Positions 44,257-53,544 of a stretch of DNA of 64,000 bases are shown piece after piece. Both the position numbers and the translations under genes were made by a program. The notes beneath the pieces were generated by a model. That model made no database searches. It saw only the letters and a program-made list of their open reading frames with translations, and was not told the origin of the DNA. How positions within the stretch are numbered: position 1 is the stretch's first letter; each line of letters opens with the position of its first letter. The DNA is from JBEEJL01 sp043744215 (GTDB taxonomy: Bacteria > Pseudomonadota > Gammaproteobacteria > Burkholderiales > JBEEJL01), in contig JAYTVC010000039.1 of the NCBI GenBank assembly GCA_043744215.1, positions 8,089 to 72,088 of the forward strand, given 5' to 3'.

Positions 44257-47200
44257 TTACTCCCAGCCGCTCGGTTGTTGCACGGGTTGCTGCTGGATTT
44301 TATCTACATGCGGTTCATCCCAGGTGCCGGTAATCGCGTATTGATACGAGGCAATTTGGCCGAAGGGATTTTTCAACAGCTTTTGCAGCGCATACGACAC
44401 CAAACCTACCACCGGCCCGCCAAGCAAGGTGCTGGCGATGGATACGGTCTCACTGGCGGCGGGAATCACTTTTACTTTCAGGCTTTCCGTTTCAGCGCCC
44501 AGATTCACGGTGCCTTCCATGGTCACAATGGCCGCCGTGCCATTGATGACAAAATCGGAAGTGGACATCACGCCCTTGTCGATCACAAAGCTGCCGGCCA
44601 TGTCGTCAAAGGCAAAGCCTTCGCTGAATACGTCGCGGAAATCGAGGGTGATGCGGCGGGGCAAGGCTTGCAATGACATGAGCGACAACAATTTGCCCGG
44701 CGCGCCCGGTTGCAGTTTCAAAAATTGTCCGCCGCGCGCTTCAAGTTTGAAATTGCCGCTGAGGATTTTTGGATTGAACTCGTAGGGATTGCCTGCCCAC
44801 GATAACTTGCCGCTGATGGTGGACGGCGCACCTTTGACGGCGTCGGGCGTGCCGAGCTGGCCGAGAAATTTTCCTGCGTTGGCCACTTCCAGTTTCATAT
44901 CCAGCGTGGTGCTGGGTTTGCCCGGCAACACTTGCCATAAGCCACTGGCATTCAGGGTGGCATTGGGCAGGGTGAGTTTCAGTTTTTCCAGCCGCCAGTT
45001 ACGCGCTTCCGGTTTCGCCACCACTTCCAGCTTGCCCAGCACCCGCTTACGAACTTGAAATTGTTCCGCCACAATATCCAGCGCCGGAAAATCCGCCTCG
45101 GTCAGCGCCGCCTCCGTTGACGGCACCGCTTTCGCATCGGCCGGGTCTGTCTCTGCCGATTCTGGAATGATAAAGTTCTTGAAGCGGGCAATGATGGTGC
45201 CATGCCCTTCGGGCTTCCAGGTCAGCGTGCCATTCATGTCATTGCTGATAATGGTGCTTTCCCATGCGGTGCCTACGCGCTCGGCATTGACGCGGGTGAC
45301 GCCGATCAGCTTGTCCAACGCGGTCAATTTTGTCACGGTGAGATCGAAACCATAGAGAGATAACCCGACGGGCGCCATTTCCGCTGCGGCAGCCGGCCTG
45401 GCGGTCTTGCGCAAATAGGTGCGCCAGCGGTCGAGGTCAAGCGTGTCCAACGCACCGGTAACATAGACGCCATCGCGCGCTTGCAGTGTCGCATTGGTAT
45501 TCAACGCGAGCGTACCGCGACGCATGCTCCACTCGCCTTTGTCATTCTGCGTGCGCAAAAACACGCCGCTGATTTCTTTGCCCAGGCTGACTTCATATTG
45601 CTCCTGGCCGTTGCTGATGGTTTTGCGTTCCACATGCAACGGCATCGAGGCAGCGGCAGCTTTTCTCAGGGGTTCGGGCAATTCGGATTTCACTCCGAGC
45701 AAATCCGAATCAAACTTGATCGCCGCATTACCTTTTTCGATTTGCGCGTTGACGCGCCAATCTGTCGTGCCGTCCATCCAATCCTGGGCAGGAATGTTCA
45801 TCACCGATAACAGGTCATCGATGTTGGCTTTCCCCCCTGCATCCACCACCAGCGCACCGCCTGGCTGATTCTTCACATTGATATTGACCGGGCCGCCGAA
45901 CGCGGTTGCCGTAAGGCCTTGCACCTGCACGCCCGTCGCGCCGAAGGCCAAAGTGCCGGTCACGTTGTCGAGCGGAGGCCATAGCTTGCCGCCTTCAATA
46001 TGATTGTTTTGGAAATGATATTCGCCGGATGTTTTTGTATCGCGTGTATGACTGAGCGGCATATCCATTTTCAAATCCAGCACGCCATTGCCGCTTGCCT
46101 GCATTCCCTGCGTGAAGCCGTCAAGCAGACTGTTTACCGGGCTGGTATTGAGAAAGCGGATTTTATCGGCCACGGCACCGGAAATATTGCCTGTCAATTC
46201 CAGCAGCGCGTCGCGGGTAAACAGATCGGGGATGGCGACATCCAGCTTGTTGATTTTTGTGTTGGCAATCATGGCATCCCTTGAATGGATTTCCATGCGC
46301 TTGCCGGCAAACAACAAATCGGCTTGCAGTTTTTCAACTTTAGGCCATGCGTCGGAATAGTCGAACTCGGCATTGGACAATTTGGCGCTCACGCGGAACT
46401 GCCCATTCTTGTCGTGCTCAAACGGAAAATCGCGCAAATTACCTTTTAATGTCAACGCCACGTTTTCGGCCTTGCCGGCTTTGAGTGCGTGTTGTAACCA
46501 GTTGCGAATACCTTCCCCCAATGTAACCGGCAAATAGCGGTATACGTCGCGCGCTTCGACGCGCAACAGGTTGGCCTTGATGTCTGCCATGCCGGGAGAA
46601 TTGGGCTGGGTAGAATATTTTCCGCTCAAGTTGCCCGCCGCGTCGGCGTTGGCAAAGTTGATATTTTGCAAATCAACTTCCCATTTATCATCCGTGCGTT
46701 TCCACGAACTTTGCACCACAAGCGAATCAAATTTCAGCGGCTCGGCAAAAACCTTTGGCAGTTTTACTTCGCTGGCTTTGTTGCTGAGCGAAAGTGTGCC
46801 GCCGCTCTCGCTGGCATTGAAATCGCCGTTCATGCCGGAAATACCGGGCAATGCTTCCGACGGTGCCACGCTGAAATTATTGAACTTTACTTTAGCCGCG
46901 TAGGTTTTCGGCGCTTCAACGTCGCCGCCCCATTTGATCGAAAGGTTTTCCAGACGTCCCTTGGGCGCCATTTGATCCATGCGCTTGCGGTGCGTCGCAT
47001 CGAACGGCAACGAGTCGGCGACCAGACGCAGCGCTTCCACATCCAGCGCGCTGGCCAACAGCTCACCTTCGGCGGCGCGTTTATCGGAGGCGGGAACGTA
47101 ATGGAAAAAATAATCGGCCTCGGGGATATTGGTTCGGCTATTGGCCAGCGTGAAATCCAGATGCTTGCCGGTCAGATTGAAACCTGGCAGCAAATCGCGA

Positions 47201-48114
47201 TAACCCAGGCGCCCACCAAGGCTTGCCAGCGACAGCAAAGGCAGTTCAGGCTTGAGCCGGGTTGCGACATCATTCAATTGCACATCGGCGCTTACGTCGC
47301 TGATACGCGTGCCGTCAAAATCCAGCCACACTTGCACGCCGCCGATGCCTTTTTCCACTTCTTTCGGCACGGGTAAATAGGTGCGCCAGGCGGCGACATC
47401 GGCCGTATCCATGCGTGCATACACGCGACCGGACCAGGCGTTCAGATCAATAAGCGAACGCCCGTGCACTTCAGCGCGCACGTCGATCGGTGCGGCCAGT
47501 TCGGTCGGCGGCGTGGCGGTGAAACCGAGCAGATGGCGACTGCCGCTATTTTCGAGCCGTAGGGCAACGCCATTAAATTTTAGCTCGGGCGCGCCGCGCA
47601 ATTCGTCATGCCATGTGACGACTGCGTCGCGGATAAAAACTTCGTCCTGGGCCAATAACCAGTCGCCAAATCCACCGCCCTGATCTTCGGTTTTTTTGCC
47701 CATCTTGATGCCGGCCACGTGCAACGCACCGTCTTTGTCACGGCGAACGGTCAGTTCCGGCCGTTTGATTTCGAGGGAATGAAATTGCAGTTCGCCCACC
47801 AGCAATGCCCACCACGACACCGTGCCTTCAAGTTCGGTGAGCGCCAGGCCCTTGCGGCTGCGTTCGTCTTGTAAAGAAATATCGGAAAATTTAAGATGCG
47901 GGCGCAGGCCGTCCCAACTTGCCTCTACCGTGCCCAAGGTCGATGGCACACCGATGGCGCGGGTCATGGCTGCGGCAATCTGACTGCGGTAATCGCCGAT
48001 ATTGGGCAACACCCAATAGCGTAAACCCAATACTGTCAGCGCAAACAGCAGCAGGCCGAGGATCAGTGTCCAGCTCAATAGTCGATGGGTAAAATACCAG
48101 GTGGCGCGTATCAT
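44257..48114 (-). CDS. yhdP: AsmA-family envelope protein YhdP
   Basis: This is a 1285-aa protein with an N-terminal membrane anchor (LLSWTLILGLLLFALTVLGL). A very long periplasmic part follows, with the repeating beta-rich AsmA/TAM-like pattern (LKFSDISLQDERSRKGLALT near the start, DFRDVFSEGFAFDDMAGSFV near the end). YhdP in Escherichia coli helps carry phospholipids to the outer membrane. The C-terminus ends in a short Gln/Pro tail. Length fits the family. Confidence 0.9.
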   Translation of the reverse strand: MIRATWYFTHRLLSWTLILGLLLFALTVLGLRYWVLPNIGDYRSQIAAAMTRAIGVPSTLGTVEASWDGLRPHLKFSDISLQDERSRKGLALTELEGTVSWWALLVGELQFHSLEIKRPELTVRRDKDGALHVAGIKMGKKTEDQGGGFGDWLLAQDEVFIRDAVVTWHDELRGAPELKFNGVALRLENSGSRHLLGFTATPPTELAAPIDVRAEVHGRSLIDLNAWSGRVYARMDTADVAAWRTYLPVPKEVEKGIGGVQVWLDFDGTRISDVSADVQLNDVATRLKPELPLLSLASLGGRLGYRDLLPGFNLTGKHLDFTLANSRTNIPEADYFFHYVPASDKRAAEGELLASALDVEALRLVADSLPFDATHRKRMDQMAPKGRLENLSIKWGGDVEAPKTYAAKVKFNNFSVAPSEALPGISGMNGDFNASESGGTLSLSNKASEVKLPKVFAEPLKFDSLVVQSSWKRTDDKWEVDLQNINFANADAAGNLSGKYSTQPNSPGMADIKANLLRVEARDVYRYLPVTLGEGIRNWLQHALKAGKAENVALTLKGNLRDFPFEHDKNGQFRVSAKLSNAEFDYSDAWPKVEKLQADLLFAGKRMEIHSRDAMIANTKINKLDVAIPDLFTRDALLELTGNISGAVADKIRFLNTSPVNSLLDGFTQGMQASGNGVLDLKMDMPLSHTRDTKTSGEYHFQNNHIEGGKLWPPLDNVTGTLAFGATGVQVQGLTATAFGGPVNINVKNQPGGALVVDAGGKANIDDLLSVMNIPAQDWMDGTTDWRVNAQIEKGNAAIKFDSDLLGVKSELPEPLRKAAAASMPLHVERKTISNGQEQYEVSLGKEISGVFLRTQNDKGEWSMRRGTLALNTNATLQARDGVYVTGALDTLDLDRWRTYLRKTARPAAAAEMAPVGLSLYGFDLTVTKLTALDKLIGVTRVNAERVGTAWESTIISNDMNGTLTWKPEGHGTIIARFKNFIIPESAETDPADAKAVPSTEAALTEADFPALDIVAEQFQVRKRVLGKLEVVAKPEARNWRLEKLKLTLPNATLNASGLWQVLPGKPSTTLDMKLEVANAGKFLGQLGTPDAVKGAPSTISGKLSWAGNPYEFNPKILSGNFKLEARGGQFLKLQPGAPGKLLSLMSLQALPRRITLDFRDVFSEGFAFDDMAGSFVIDKGVMSTSDFVINGTAAIVTMEGTVNLGAETESLKVKVIPAASETVSIASTLLGGPVVGLVSYALQKLLKNPFGQIASYQYAITGTWDEPHVDKIQQQPVQQPSGWE

Positions 48115-48286
48115 AGGTTCGGCTGTCGTTTATGCGGCCACTTGCGTGTCATGCGAATAAATGTATGCCGCGTTGATTCGGGAGCATTGATATCGGCTTA
48201 CGCTCCCGGTTCTTCCGTCGCGGCGTTCTGCCCCACATTATATAGGGCTCACGCTTGTTTCCGTTATCAAAATACAATGCCAAAAT

Positions 48287-51001
48287 GTGAAAATGGTTGA
48301 CCAGAGCCCACTTTGCGCCTCACCCGCCGCCTGCATCACCCGCGCCGCGCGGCTGTCGCGCTATGTGGGCCGCCTGCTGGCGGCAGAGCCGGGTCTCGGC
48401 GCTGACCTGCCGAGGCAAATGGCTTCGCCATTCTCGCGCGACGAAATGGAACAATTTCTGCGCGCCGCTGTCATCGCCGACGAAGCCCTGCTTGCGAAAA
48501 TGCTTCGCGATCTGCGCAAGCGCGTGATGCTGCGCCTGATTACGCGTGACCTCAGCGGCATGGCTTCGCTCGCCGAAGTAGTGGCGACGGCGACGTGCCT
48601 CGCGGAAGTGAGCTTGCATTGCGCGCTGACGCATTGCCATCGCTGGCTGCGCGCGGAGTACGGCGCGGCTCTCGACGCAGAAGGCCGCGAACAACACCTG
48701 CTGATTATCGGCATGGGCAAGCTGGGCGGCGCGGAGTTGAACGTGTCGTCAGACATTGATTTGATTTTTGCCTACGCGACAGACGGCGAAACCGGCGGAC
48801 CGCGAAAAATATCCAACCACGAATTTTTTACTTTACTTGGCAAGCAGGTCATCCGCGCGCTGCACGATGTCAAGGCGGATGGCTTCGTGTTTCGCGTCGA
48901 TATGCGACTGCGCCCCTATGGCGACAGCGGCGCGCTGGTGTCGAGTTTCGACGCGCTGGAAGAATATTTCATCACCCAGGCGCGGCCATGGGAACGCTAC
49001 GCCTGGCTCAAAGGCCGTGTGGTGTGCGGTGACGCTGGCGATGCGAAGTTGCTGGACGACATCGTGCGGCCCTTCGTGTTCCGCCGCTATCTCGATTACG
49101 GCGCGATTGCCGATTTGCGCGACGTGCACGGACAAATCCGCCGCGCGGCCGCCGCGCGGGGCGCCAAAGACAATATCAAAATCGGCTCTGGCGGCATTCG
49201 CGAAATTGAATTTATCGCGCAGGTGTTTCAACTCATTCGCGGCGGACGCGAAAAAGAATTGCAGTTGCGCCCCACCCTGCCCACGTTGCAATTGCTTGCG
49301 CAGCGGCACATATTGCCGCAAGACGATGTTTTGCAACTCATTGATTCTTATCAGTTTTTACGCAACCTCGAACACCGCTTGCAATATCTCGACGATGCGC
49401 AAACACAAACGCTGCCGACAAGCGATGTTGACCGCGCATTGATTGCCGAATCGATGGGCATGGCTGATGACGAATCATTTTTACGCACGCTGAACACCCA
49501 TCGGCAACATGTGTCGCGCCATTTCGAGTCGGTGTTTACGCGCACCAAATCGTCTTCACCGACTGCTGACGATTTATCCGGCCTCTGGCTCGACGCGGAA
49601 ACACACCAATCATTTCCCGCTGCCTACACCGATGTTGCCGCCGTGAAAGGACGGTTAAGTCTCATGCGCGCCTCGGCGCGTTACGCGCGCTTGCCAGAAG
49701 TGAGCCGTGCGCGGCTTGATGCGCTCATTCCGCAGTTGATCGGCGTCGGGGCACATTACGCGCCCGCTGACAAAACCCTATTCCACCTGCTAGATTTCAC
49801 TGAAGCCATCGACCGCCGCGCAGCTTATCTCGCCTTGCTGAGTGAGCATCCCGAAGTGCTTGAGCGCGTCGCCAAACTGATGGCGGCCAGCCCGTGGGCG
49901 TCGCACTACTTACGCCAGCATCCGATTCTGCTTGATGAATTACTCGATACGCGTCTGCTGCACAGCCCACCGGACTGGCTCGCATTAAAACAAAAACTGC
50001 GCGAAGAATTATTGACTGAGACCGATGAAGAAAAACGCCTGGATGCTTTGCGCCATTTTAAACACGCGCAAACTTTCCGCCTGCTGGCGCAAGACCTCGA
50101 AGGCTTGATGACGCTGGAAACCCTGAGCGATCACCTCACCGCGCTGGCCGATACTGTCATCGATGTTTCGCTCGAACTTTGTTGGCGCGAGCTCGCGCAA
50201 AAATCCGGCAATGGCATCGACGCGCCGCGCTTCGCGGTTATCGGCTACGGCAAACTCGGCGGCAAAGAGCTGGGTTATAGTTCCGATCTGGACATGATTT
50301 TTTTGTACGATGATCCGCGAGCCGACATCGAAAACCAATACGCCGCCCTCGCCCGCCGCTTCATCGGTTCGCTTTCCACTCTCACATCTGCGGGCATGTT
50401 GTACGAAACCGATTTGCGCCTTCGGCCCGACGGCGTGAGCGGTTTACTGGTATCGTCATTCGAAGCGTTTGAAGCCTACCAGCGTCATCGCGCCTGGGTG
50501 TGGGAACACCAGGCCCTCACCCGCGCCCGCTATGTGGCAGGCGACAAAGCATTGGGCGAAAAATTTGAAGCACTGCGAATCGACATTCTCCGTCAGCCGC
50601 GCGACCTGGCGTTGCTACAAAAAGAAATCATTATCATGCGCGACAAAATGCGCATGGCGCACAAAGAACTTGAAGGCATGCTCGACATCAAGCAAGGCCG
50701 CGGCGGCATCATCGATGTGGAATTTATGGTGCAATACCTTGTACTCGCCGACAGCAGGCAACACACCGACCTCACTCTCAACAAAGGTAACATCGCCCTG
50801 CTCAAACGCAGCGGCGAACTGAAATTGATTCCGATGGAGCTGGCGACAAATTGCGCAAACGCCTATCGCGAATTCCGCCGCCTGCAACATGCATCGCGGC
50901 TGAATAATGAAGCGAATCCGTTGATAGAACCTGCTGCCATTAAAACGGAAACAGATGCCGTGAAAAAATTATGGTCGATGCTATTTACTGAAACTACTTA
51001 A
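48287..51001 (+). CDS. glnE: Bifunctional glutamine synthetase adenylyltransferase/adenylyl-removing enzyme
   Basis: The 904-aa enzyme controls glutamine synthetase by attaching or removing AMP in response to PII and glutamine. Two nucleotidyltransferase domains are visible, each with the G-G-x-E...SD-x-D pattern: GMGKLGGAELNVSSDIDLIF (N-terminal, deadenylylation) and GYGKLGGKELGYSSDLDMIF (C-terminal, adenylylation). Between them lies the helical regulatory part. The start may be GTG 48287 or ATG 48293. It is divergent from yhdP across 172 bp. Confidence 0.94.
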   Translation: MKMVDQSPLCASPAACITRAARLSRYVGRLLAAEPGLGADLPRQMASPFSRDEMEQFLRAAVIADEALLAKMLRDLRKRVMLRLITRDLSGMASLAEVVATATCLAEVSLHCALTHCHRWLRAEYGAALDAEGREQHLLIIGMGKLGGAELNVSSDIDLIFAYATDGETGGPRKISNHEFFTLLGKQVIRALHDVKADGFVFRVDMRLRPYGDSGALVSSFDALEEYFITQARPWERYAWLKGRVVCGDAGDAKLLDDIVRPFVFRRYLDYGAIADLRDVHGQIRRAAAARGAKDNIKIGSGGIREIEFIAQVFQLIRGGREKELQLRPTLPTLQLLAQRHILPQDDVLQLIDSYQFLRNLEHRLQYLDDAQTQTLPTSDVDRALIAESMGMADDESFLRTLNTHRQHVSRHFESVFTRTKSSSPTADDLSGLWLDAETHQSFPAAYTDVAAVKGRLSLMRASARYARLPEVSRARLDALIPQLIGVGAHYAPADKTLFHLLDFTEAIDRRAAYLALLSEHPEVLERVAKLMAASPWASHYLRQHPILLDELLDTRLLHSPPDWLALKQKLREELLTETDEEKRLDALRHFKHAQTFRLLAQDLEGLMTLETLSDHLTALADTVIDVSLELCWRELAQKSGNGIDAPRFAVIGYGKLGGKELGYSSDLDMIFLYDDPRADIENQYAALARRFIGSLSTLTSAGMLYETDLRLRPDGVSGLLVSSFEAFEAYQRHRAWVWEHQALTRARYVAGDKALGEKFEALRIDILRQPRDLALLQKEIIIMRDKMRMAHKELEGMLDIKQGRGGIIDVEFMVQYLVLADSRQHTDLTLNKGNIALLKRSGELKLIPMELATNCANAYREFRRLQHASRLNNEANPLIEPAAIKTETDAVKKLWSMLFTETT

Positions 51002-51019
51002 CAAAAATCAACCAGATGC

Positions 51020-51048
51020 AGGATGGGCAAAGCGATAGCGTACCCATC
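51020..51048. repeat. GTAGGATGGG-type palindromic dispersed repeat
   Basis: AGGATGGGCAAAGCGATAGC, then GTACCCATC: a nearly complete copy between glnE and the TOPRIM gene. Confidence 0.65.
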
Positions 51049-51099
51049 AATTAACTTTTTTCTCTCACCACACTTGCAAAAAAACTCAAGGTAAATCCT

Positions 51100-51768
51100 T
51101 TGCTTTACTCCAACAAGCCAGTCAAGTTAGCCGATTGCCATCAACGCGGCATTGAAACCGCAAACGAATTATTTATCGTCGAAGGCGACTCCGCCGCGCT
51201 GGCCGTCACCCGCATGCGCAACGCGCAACTGCAGGCCGTGCTGCCGATGCAAGGCAAGCCGATGAACACGCTCAAAATTTCCGAACAAAAAACCTGCGAC
51301 AATTTTTTGTTCAAAGCGCTCATTGAAGCCCTCGGCGCGGGTATTGGCGACACATTTAACATCAACAATCGTCGCTACGCCAAAATCATTTTACTCATGG
51401 ACCCGGATGCCGACGGCATTCACTGCGGCGCATTGATGCTGATGTTTTTTTATCGCTGGATGCGGCCATTGCTGGAGTCAGGCATGATTGAAATGGTGCG
51501 CGCACCTGTAGGCGAAATCACTGACCGGCAAACGGGCGAAACCCAATTCGCCTATACCGACGCCGAATTCAAGCGCTTGTGGTCGCAAAAAGATTTCGGC
51601 GGCGAAACTCACAACACCGTGAGATATCGCGGCCTCGCCGGCATGCCGCAAATTATTCTGGAGCGAGTTTGTATTAACGTTGATAGCCGCAAGACAAATG
51701 TCATGGGAATCAGAGATGCGGAAATGGCGATAAAGGTATTCGGCGGTACGGTGCGCGATGAAGCATAA
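51100..51768 (+). CDS. Free-standing GyrB/ParE-type TOPRIM protein
   Basis: The 222-aa protein matches only the TOPRIM region and the following part of type IIA topoisomerase B subunits. Motifs are KLADCHQRGIETANELFIVE, VEGDSAA (catalytic Glu), LPMQGKPMNTLKISEQK and LLMDPDADGIHCGALML (the DxD pair). The ATPase and transducer domains of GyrB/ParE are absent, yet the frame is intact, starts with TTG at 51100 after AAGG, and ends cleanly. It is therefore a standalone protein rather than an obvious pseudogene. Its partner and activity are unknown. Confidence 0.75.
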   Translation: MLYSNKPVKLADCHQRGIETANELFIVEGDSAALAVTRMRNAQLQAVLPMQGKPMNTLKISEQKTCDNFLFKALIEALGAGIGDTFNINNRRYAKIILLMDPDADGIHCGALMLMFFYRWMRPLLESGMIEMVRAPVGEITDRQTGETQFAYTDAEFKRLWSQKDFGGETHNTVRYRGLAGMPQIILERVCINVDSRKTNVMGIRDAEMAIKVFGGTVRDEA

Positions 51769-51869
51769 AACAGGTGCGTAACGCATTTGCTCTTCCATCG
51801 TCCTGAAAAGCGGTAATTTTCAACCGTAATTAGAAATTAGTATGGCCTCATATTCACGCGCAGGGCGCG

Positions 51870-52379
51870 CTACCTATTCATTTTGCGCATGCGGATTGCG
51901 CGGACGATGATGTAAATTACCGCGACGGCAAACAGCACAAACCACACCAGCGACCAACCCGGAATGGTGAGGCCGAGAAATTTCCATGCTGACGCCGCGC
52001 ACTCGCCTTCACCTTTGAAGATCAGCGGCAGCGCCTGGGCGAGGCCGAGTTCTTCGACCATGAAATCGAGACCGGGACCGCATTCGGTGAATTGTCCCGG
52101 CGGCAGATTTTGCACCCAGACGTGGCGCGCGGCGATGCCAAGGCCCGCTAAGCTGGCGATCAGAATCAATGCGGAATAAATAAGCTGGCCGGTGCGTTGC
52201 GGATTATGCAGCGCGGCGATCAATGAGACGACACCGACCGCGATGAAGGCGATGCGTTGCAAAATGCACAGCGGACAGGGGATTAATCCGGTGACGTGCT
52301 GAAGATACAAACCGTACCCCATCAGCGCAGCGCAGGATAGTAAAATAATGATATAAATCAATCTGTTAGATATCTTCAT
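51870..52379 (-). CDS. dsbB: Disulfide bond formation protein DsbB
   Basis: The 169-aa, four-helix inner-membrane protein reoxidises DsbA and passes electrons to quinone. Both Cys pairs are present: CPLC in LIPCPLCILQRIAF, and the second pair bracketing the periplasmic loop (TECGPGLDF and GEGECAASAW). The start at 52379 (MKISNRLIYI) is favoured, while 52391 is possible. A longer frame runs into the HDAC gene and is not credible. No dsbA is nearby. Confidence 0.9.
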   Translation of the reverse strand: MKISNRLIYIIILLSCAALMGYGLYLQHVTGLIPCPLCILQRIAFIAVGVVSLIAALHNPQRTGQLIYSALILIASLAGLGIAARHVWVQNLPPGQFTECGPGLDFMVEELGLAQALPLIFKGEGECAASAWKFLGLTIPGWSLVWFVLFAVAVIYIIVRAIRMRKMNR

Positions 52380-52450
52380 CGTGGAGTCCATTGGTGTAGG
52401 TATTTTGCATGGTAACCCGCCTTGATCATTGATCGAAATCAAACATCGCG

Positions 52451-53374
52451 CTACGTCCCGCTCAACACGCGAATATGTTCCGTCACGCTGCGGCCCAAGG
52501 CGTTCAATGCGTAACCGCCTTCGAGTGTCGACACAATGCGGCCTTGTGCGTGGCGATCGGCGAGGTCTTTGATGACGCTTGAGACCCACGCATAGTCGCC
52601 ATCGTTCAATTCGAGATACGCCATGTCGTCTTCGCGATGGGCATCAAACCCGGCGGAGATGAAAATCATTTGCGGAGAAAAATTTTCCAGCAGCGGCACG
52701 CAGTGTTCGCTGATGGCCTGGCGAAAGCCCTCGCTCGCCGTGCCCGCAGGTAACGGCACGTTGATGATGTGTTCGTTAGCGGTGGCCGGATCGCTGTAAG
52801 GATAAAACGGATGCTGAAACGTGGAACAGACCATGACGCGCGGATCGTCGGCAAAAATATCTTCGGTGCCATTACCGTGATGCACATCGAAATCAACGAC
52901 GGCGATGCGCCTCAACCCGTGCTGCTCGAGGGCGTGCGCAACGCCGACCGCGATGTTGTTGAAAAAACAAAATCCCATCGCTGCTTTTCGCGTGGCATGA
53001 TGGCCCGGCGGGCGCACGGCGCAGAAAGCATTTTCCGCTTTGCTTTCGATGACCAGATCCGTTGCCAGCACCAGCGCCCCGGCTGCACGCCGCGCGGCGG
53101 GCAAAGTAAATTCATTCATCGACGTATCGGGGTCGATCACCGCATAACCGCGCGTCGGCGCGATGCTTTCGATATGCGCGATATGTTCCAGCGTGTGAAC
53201 GCGCAACAGTTGTTCGTGTGTAACCTCCGGGGCTACGTAGCGATCAAGATACATACCGATGCCTGATGCGATCAAACGGTCATCGATGGCAGACAGCCGA
53301 TCAGGGCGTTCGGGATGATGGGCACCCATTTCATGGCGATAAAAATCCGGATGGGAAATGAATGCGGTAGACAC
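52451..53374 (-). CDS. Histone deacetylase-family (class II type) protein, putative protein-lysine deacetylase
   Basis: This 307-aa zinc amidohydrolase has the HDAC-superfamily motifs RPPGHHATRKAAMGFCFFNN (the His pair of the charge relay), VVDFDVHHGNGTEDIF (zinc-binding Asp and His) and FISAGFDAHREDDMA (second zinc Asp). In bacteria, members include AcuC, which deacetylates acetyl-CoA synthetase, and acetylpolyamine hydrolases. Here it is divergent from a Pat-type lysine acetyltransferase, which favours a protein-deacetylase role, though this is inferred. Confidence 0.85.
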   Translation of the reverse strand: MSTAFISHPDFYRHEMGAHHPERPDRLSAIDDRLIASGIGMYLDRYVAPEVTHEQLLRVHTLEHIAHIESIAPTRGYAVIDPDTSMNEFTLPAARRAAGALVLATDLVIESKAENAFCAVRPPGHHATRKAAMGFCFFNNIAVGVAHALEQHGLRRIAVVDFDVHHGNGTEDIFADDPRVMVCSTFQHPFYPYSDPATANEHIINVPLPAGTASEGFRQAISEHCVPLLENFSPQMIFISAGFDAHREDDMAYLELNDGDYAWVSSVIKDLADRHAQGRIVSTLEGGYALNALGRSVTEHIRVLSGT

Positions 53375-53544
53375 TGCGGCTCCGGATTAAACTTTTCTTT
53401 TGATAACTTGTGATTATAAAGACTATTGGGCACAATGGCTCATGGTGCATCGCACCAACACCTTATTCTCTCGAGGGAAACGCGCTATTTCTGCCATGCC
53501 TGCCGTAATGAGCACGAAAAAATCACTTACTGGATAGATAGTCA

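Noticed and set aside
53404..53416. Possible fourteenth copy of the IHF-like element near the HDAC-pat promoter region
   Set aside because: The minus strand reads TTTATAATCACAAGTTATC: one base is missing and the IHF consensus is broken, so it is at best a decayed copy.
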